A DNA stretch of 9,063 nucleotides from Flavobacteriaceae bacterium UBA7433. Its GTDB lineage: Bacteria; Bacteroidota; Bacteroidia; Flavobacteriales; Flavobacteriaceae. Below the pieces are notes generated by a model that was not told the origin of the DNA, searched no databases, and was given only the letters and a program-made list of their open reading frames with translations. Below are positions 6,060-9,063 of the stretch, piece after piece (the first letter of the stretch is position 1; each line of letters begins with the position of its first letter). The position numbers were made by a program, and so were the translations under genes. The stretch covers positions 45,256-54,318 of the forward strand of contig DLQL01000102.1 of NCBI GenBank assembly GCA_002477565.1. Direction: 5' to 3'.

Positions 6060-6824
6060 TTAGAAGCCAAAAATAGCTGCTGCGTTCTGGCTGGTGATTT
6101 GAGCAATTTCATCGGCCGAAACACCGTAGATATCCACGAGTTTTCCAACTATATTTTCCAAGTAACTGCTCTCATTCCGTTTGCCTCTGAAGGGGGTGGG
6201 TGCCAAGTAAGGAGCATCAGTTTCCAAAACAATTTCGGAAAGGGGGATTTCGTTTAAGAATTGATCGATTTTACCGTTTTTAAAAGTTACGACACCACCA
6301 ATGCCCAGTTTTAGGTTGTAGGAAAGCGCTTTTTTGGCTTGTTGTAGTGTGCCCGTAAAACAGTGAAAAATCCCAAATAGTTCGGTTCCTTTTTCTTCTT
6401 CTAAAATTTCAAAAACTTCGTCAAAGGCATTTCTACAATGGATATTGATGGGCATTTTTCGTTCTTTGGCCCATTGGATTTGTGTTCGAAAGGCATCTTG
6501 TTGTTGTTTGAGGTAGGTGCTGTCCCAATACAGGTCGATGCCAATCTCTCCAACAGCATGAAATTTCCGTTTGTCCAACCACGCTTTGACTTGTGCCAAT
6601 TCTTCTGCAACATTTTCTTTGACATGGGTGGGGTGCAATCCCATCATTAAAAAAACCTGTGCTGGGAACTCCGCTTCCAAGTCCAACATCCGTTGGGTGT
6701 ATTGGCTGTCAATGGCAGGAATAAAAATTTTGGAAACGCCTGCGTCTAAGGCTCGCTGTACGACTGCTTTTCGGTCTTGGTCAAATTCTTCGCTGTACAA
6801 ATGTGCATGGGTATCTACGAGCAT
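6060..6824 (-). CDS. tatD: TatD family metal-dependent hydrolase (DNase)
   Basis: A 254-residue TIM-barrel hydrolase of the amidohydrolase superfamily. Family members are cytosolic, divalent-metal-dependent DNases linked to DNA repair and degradation. All metal ligands are visible: the HxH pair in VDTHAHL (H6, H8), E93 in VGEIGIDLYW, H129 in INIHCR, H154 in FHCFTG and D203 in LETDAPYLAP. The length is normal. The ATG at 6824 gives the standard MLVDTHAHL start. An in-frame ATG at 6857 would add 11 residues not typical of the family, but it cannot be excluded because the likely -7 box (6881-6888) lies upstream of both. The gene is divergent from the aspartic protease gene and 91 bases upstream of the large outer-membrane protein gene. 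The symbol is used for the family; which TatD paralogue (YcfH-like or other) is not decidable. Confidence 0.95.
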   Translation of the reverse strand: MLVDTHAHLYSEEFDQDRKAVVQRALDAGVSKIFIPAIDSQYTQRMLDLEAEFPAQVFLMMGLHPTHVKENVAEELAQVKAWLDKRKFHAVGEIGIDLYWDSTYLKQQQDAFRTQIQWAKERKMPINIHCRNAFDEVFEILEEEKGTELFGIFHCFTGTLQQAKKALSYNLKLGIGGVVTFKNGKIDQFLNEIPLSEIVLETDAPYLAPTPFRGKRNESSYLENIVGKLVDIYGVSADEIAQITSQNAAAIFGF

Positions 6825-6848
6825 TTTATTGGATTTGGAAAAAAGGGC

Positions 6849-6876
6849 TTGTTTCAAAAGAGAACCTTTATATTTG
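6849..6876 (+). promoter_or_regulatory. Bacteroidota-type promoter for the retropepsin-like gene
   Basis: TTG (6849-6851), a 17-base spacer and TATATTTG (6869-6876) match the consensus exactly. The ATG used is 19 bases after the box, giving a leader of only about a dozen bases. The promoter lies within the 5' region of the divergent tatD gene. Confidence 0.8.
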
Positions 6877-6880
6877 AATG

Positions 6881-6888
6881 CAAAAATA
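6881..6888 (-). promoter_or_regulatory. Probable -7 box for tatD
   Basis: The minus strand reads TATTTTTG, an exact TAnnTTTG match. It lies 56 bases before the ATG at 6824 and 23 before the alternative ATG at 6857. No -33 TTG is visible at the proper distance. It lies only four bases from the -7 box of the opposite gene, so both promoters cannot be occupied at once. Confidence 0.45.
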
Positions 6889-6895
6889 CCACAAA

Positions 6896-7336
6896 ATGAG
6901 CAGTCTTAAAAAAACCCTCTTAAAAAAAGGATACCATCGAATTCCATTGAAATTTTCAAAGTCACAGCACTTGGTCGTCAAGGCAAAAATCAACGGTATT
7001 GAAGGACGTTTTATTTTGGACACTGGAGCTTCCAATTCTTGTGTTTCCTTGGAAGCGGTTGCTTTTTTTTCTATGGAAACAAGGGATTCAAAGACAAAAG
7101 CGACGGGAGCGGGGTCGTCCAACATGGATACATTGCTGTCAAAGGACAATGCGATCGCAATAAACACGTGGCAGGTTTCGCAATGGGAATTGATCGTCTT
7201 TGACCTGTCTCATGTCAACGATGCCCTGCCTGTTTTTGAAACCAAAAAAGTACAGGGCATCTTGGGTGCCGACTTGCTTTCTGAGGGAGCAGCAGTCATC
7301 GATTACGCCAAAAAGTGGTTGTATTTAAAAGGCTGA
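6896..7336 (+). CDS. Retropepsin-like aspartic protease domain protein
   Basis: A 146-residue protein with a single aspartyl-protease fold of the retroviral type (clan AA). The catalytic motif is D42-T43-G44-A45-S46 in GRFILDTGASNSCVS, preceded by the typical KINGIEG hairpin. The second signature is GILGADLL (121-128), followed by AAVIDYAKKWLYL, the closing strand. With one Asp per chain, activity would need a homodimer, as in retroviral proteases. There is no signal peptide or membrane segment, so it is probably cytosolic; the substrate is unknown. The frame is open from an ATG at 6878, but that codon is only two bases after the -7 box and would precede the transcript start, so the ATG at 6896 is chosen. 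It converges on the CLC gene with only 22 bases between stops and no visible terminator. Proteolysis is inferred from motifs only. Confidence 0.88.
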   Translation: MSSLKKTLLKKGYHRIPLKFSKSQHLVVKAKINGIEGRFILDTGASNSCVSLEAVAFFSMETRDSKTKATGAGSSNMDTLLSKDNAIAINTWQVSQWELIVFDLSHVNDALPVFETKKVQGILGADLLSEGAAVIDYAKKWLYLKG

Positions 7337-7358
7337 TCTTTACTTGTCAAATGTCGGT

Positions 7359-8633
7359 TTAGACTTCGTGCAAGGCTTTTCCTTCGGTGTTTTTGAGGCT
7401 GTCACTTTTCGCAGACCCAATGATTTGAGCCGTATAGATGCCAGAGCTTCCGGAAAAAAGGTAGGCGGTTACACAGGCCAGTGCGATGAACACGCCGGCT
7501 TCCATGCCGAACAGTTCGATGCCCATCAAGGTACAGGCAATCGGGGTATTGGTGGCTCCTGAAAAGACGGCTACAAATCCCATTCCTGCCAACAGGGCCA
7601 TTGGCAAGGGAAGAAACAAGGCCAAAGCATTTCCAAGGGTGGCTCCGATAAAAAACAAGGGAGTCACTTCCCCGCCTTTGAAGCCCACACCGATGGTAAA
7701 GGTGGTCAACAAAATTTTAATGGCAAAATCGTAGGATGGCAAGGGGTTTTGAAACGCCTCTACGAGTGTCGGGATGCCCAAACCAATGTATTTGGTTGTG
7801 CCCATAAAATAAACGGCAATGGCGATGAACAGTCCTCCGACAAAAGGGCGCAAAGGAGGGTAGTTGATTTTAGCAGCAAGGGTTTGAAATCCGTGGATTC
7901 CCTTGGAAAATACGGTGCTGATACCGCCAAACACAATGCCACTCAACACCGCGATAAAAAAGCCCAGCAAGCTCATTTCTGGGACTAGGTCGATGTGGTA
8001 TTCGGTATGGGGAACCCCCCAGGCAGTGCAGGTGGCATCGGCCACGACAGCTGCTAGGAAGCTGGGCAAAATGGCATCGTAGCGCATCCGTCCAATTACA
8101 AGTACTTCCAAGGCAAAAACAGCGCCGGCTAAAGGGGTTCCAAAAACGGAAGCAAAACCGGCAGAGATGCCCATGACCATCAGTATTCTTCGATCGTTTT
8201 GAGAAAACTTCAAGTATTTTGAAACTTGGTCCACAAGGGCGCCTCCCATCTGTACAGCAGTTCCCTCTCGTCCTGCAGAGCCTCCAAAGAGGTGGGTGAT
8301 GACAGTTCCAAGGTAGATGAGTGGGGCCATTTTAAAGGGTATGATGTCTTTGGGACTGTGCAATTCTTCCAGCAGTTGGTTGTTTCCTTTGACCACGTCT
8401 TTTCCCCAATAGTGGTAAAGCAATCCAATGAGCAGTCCTCCGATGGGAAGCAGCCAGATGATTTCTTGATGGGCTTCTCTGGTGTCTGTTGCCCAAAACA
8501 AAGAAACCAACAAAAGGGCAGAGGCGGATCCAACGAGGATGCCTGCGCCAAGGGCCATGCCCAGCCACTTGATTAGGTAGGTTGCTAATTTTGGATATTC
8601 GGAAAGAGCAATGTGTTTTTTGAATGCGTTCAT
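7359..8633 (-). CDS. CLC-family antiporter, probable fluoride/proton type (CLC-F)
   Basis: A 424-residue membrane protein with about ten or more hydrophobic helices and the CLC signatures. The gating-glutamate motif is GSAGREGTAVQ (E123), with Thr where chloride CLCs have Pro (GREGP). The anion-selectivity loop reads G83-N-N-Q-L-L instead of GSGIP: Asn replaces the chloride-coordinating Ser, as reported for one clade of fluoride CLCs. GFKGGEVTPLFFIG (317-330) carries the E322-x-T324 pair described for the fluoride/proton exchange path of CLC-F. The second Glu of the chloride-exchanger EE pair after helix H is replaced (FALEV). It probably expels fluoride from the cytosol using the proton gradient. 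The ATG at 8633 is chosen because an exact -7 box (8656-8663) lies inside the longer frame reaching 8690. No fluoride riboswitch is seen upstream. Many databases label such proteins voltage-gated chloride channel. CLC membership is certain; fluoride specificity is inference. Confidence 0.93.
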   Translation of the reverse strand: MNAFKKHIALSEYPKLATYLIKWLGMALGAGILVGSASALLLVSLFWATDTREAHQEIIWLLPIGGLLIGLLYHYWGKDVVKGNNQLLEELHSPKDIIPFKMAPLIYLGTVITHLFGGSAGREGTAVQMGGALVDQVSKYLKFSQNDRRILMVMGISAGFASVFGTPLAGAVFALEVLVIGRMRYDAILPSFLAAVVADATCTAWGVPHTEYHIDLVPEMSLLGFFIAVLSGIVFGGISTVFSKGIHGFQTLAAKINYPPLRPFVGGLFIAIAVYFMGTTKYIGLGIPTLVEAFQNPLPSYDFAIKILLTTFTIGVGFKGGEVTPLFFIGATLGNALALFLPLPMALLAGMGFVAVFSGATNTPIACTLMGIELFGMEAGVFIALACVTAYLFSGSSGIYTAQIIGSAKSDSLKNTEGKALHEV

Positions 8634-8655
8634 CGGACAATTGACTTTGGAATTG

Positions 8656-8663
8656 CAAATATA
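8656..8663 (-). promoter_or_regulatory. -7 box for the CLC-F-type gene
   Basis: The minus strand reads TATATTTG, an exact consensus match, 22 bases before the ATG at 8633. A TTG lies 24 bases upstream of the box (one base beyond the usual range); a TTC at 18 bases is the alternative -33 element. The roughly 15-base leader leaves no room for a riboswitch downstream of this start. Confidence 0.6.
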
Positions 8664-8826
8664 GGCAATTGCAGGTACAGCGAACTGCAAACAATAAAAT
8701 AGGGTCGATCGCTGCTTCGTATGCGGTAGTTTCCCAGGTTGGAAATTAGAAAAGTACGCTCAAAGCAGACAGTGCGGTGCGCGTGTTTTTCAAAGATGTT
8801 GAGGTTTGTGAATTTTTAGAAGTCTC
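8664..8826. other. Intergenic stretch without recognised features
   Basis: This is the left part of the 430-base gap between the CLC gene and the window edge. Both strands are broken by stops. I see no tRNA, riboswitch or repeat array. The only local structure is a minor 5-bp inverted repeat, TTTCC (8730-8734) with GGAAA (8741-8745). Another short hairpin, AGGAG-CAAA-CTCCT (8851-8864), lies just to the right inside the open frame at the window edge. Confidence 0.5.
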
Positions 8827-9063
8827 ATGCTGAGGGCAGACAACTTACCGAGGAGCAAACTCCTTACAAAGCTTGCGCTGTTTAACTTTCTATTTATGAG
8901 TGCGACACATCCACAATGGAGTAGCACAACCATCTCAACAGAGCAGAAACAACAAATCTTGTTTCTCCTGAGAGTAAAATATTTTGGAAAGTCAAAACGT
9001 CATTTTTTAAGCAAAGGACAAGGCGCTGTAAATCATTTTCCTGTTGCCTTTGCACGAGGTTTT
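8827..9063 (+). CDS. Possible partial open reading frame running off the right edge, unknown product
   Basis: The plus strand is open from codon 8812 to the window end. Possible starts are ATG 8827 (79 residues visible, MLRADNLPRSKLL...) or ATG 8896 (56 residues visible, MSATHPQWSSTTIS...). The later part (TEQKQQILFLLRVKYFGKSKR) is charged and helix-like, with natural codon use, but I recognise no family. No exact promoter box is nearby; TAACTTTC at 8883-8890 is a near match but only five bases from the second ATG. A competing minus-strand frame is also open from the edge down to a TAA at 8892-8894. Either may be real, or neither. Confidence 0.25.
   Translation, partial: MLRADNLPRSKLLTKLALFNFLFMSATHPQWSSTTISTEQKQQILFLLRVKYFGKSKRHFLSKGQGAVNHFPVAFARGF

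Noticed and set aside
8634..8690. Extended N-terminus of the CLC protein (start at 8690)
   Set aside because: The exact -7 box at 8656-8663 falls inside it, and the extra residues are not typical of the family.
8700..8895. Insertion-sequence end or tRNA in the right-hand gap
   Set aside because: I found no matching terminal inverted repeat, target-site duplication, tRNA arms or transposase motif in the visible part.
1..9063. A defence island, CRISPR array, secondary-metabolite cluster or prophage
   Set aside because: No repeat-spacer array, nuclease/toxin pair, integrase, phage structural gene or biosynthetic cluster is visible. The genes are single-unit housekeeping and envelope genes.

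Overview
This looks like ordinary chromosomal core sequence from a member of the Bacteroidota, most likely a Flavobacteriia-type organism. Several independent signs agree. The protein families and their sequence style are typical of the phylum (MutS with the MAKGK..KETPLMKQY start, a DUF3575-like barrel, and a giant outer-membrane protein with the GSLSRGITVGNNQ module). Shine-Dalgarno sequences are absent. Most genes have an upstream match to the Bacteroidota promoter consensus TTG-N(about 17-23)-TAnnTTTG. The standard genetic code is used, with TGA as a real stop.

Layout, left to right. Positions 1-365 hold the N-terminus of mutS (mismatch recognition) on the minus strand, cut by the window edge and apparently starting at TTG. 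At 545-1288, also minus, lies a DjlA-like co-chaperone (Gly-rich membrane segment, TerB domain, C-terminal J domain). Divergent from it is a BrxA/BrxB bacilliredoxin at 1487-1900 (+), with a well-formed promoter and a very long, perfect bidirectional hairpin terminator. That terminator is shared with the convergent gene for a small DUF3575-like outer-membrane beta-barrel (1999-2481, minus). Next on the minus strand is a 1124-residue outer-membrane protein of a conserved but, as far as I know, uncharacterised Bacteroidota family related in sequence style to SprA (2594-5968). A TatD-family metal-dependent DNase/hydrolase (6060-6824, minus) follows. Divergent from tatD, through interlocked promoters, is a small cytosolic retropepsin-like aspartic protease (6896-7336, +). 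Converging on it is a CLC-family antiporter whose signature residues point to fluoride rather than chloride (7359-8633, minus). The last 430 bases contain no recognised gene, only an open frame running off the right edge.

How the genes relate: most appear to be single-gene transcription units, each with its own -7 box close to its start codon. I see no functional operon tying the window together. The themes are housekeeping and envelope: DNA repair and processing (MutS, TatD), proteostasis (DjlA-like, retropepsin), thiol redox (bacilliredoxin), outer membrane (two barrels) and fluoride efflux (CLC-F type).

I found no CRISPR array, rRNA, tRNA, insertion sequence or phage gene, and no convincing new multi-gene system. 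The most notable items are the large SprA-like outer-membrane protein with an EF-hand-like loop, the fluoride-type CLC without a visible fluoride riboswitch, and the back-to-back tatD/retropepsin promoters.
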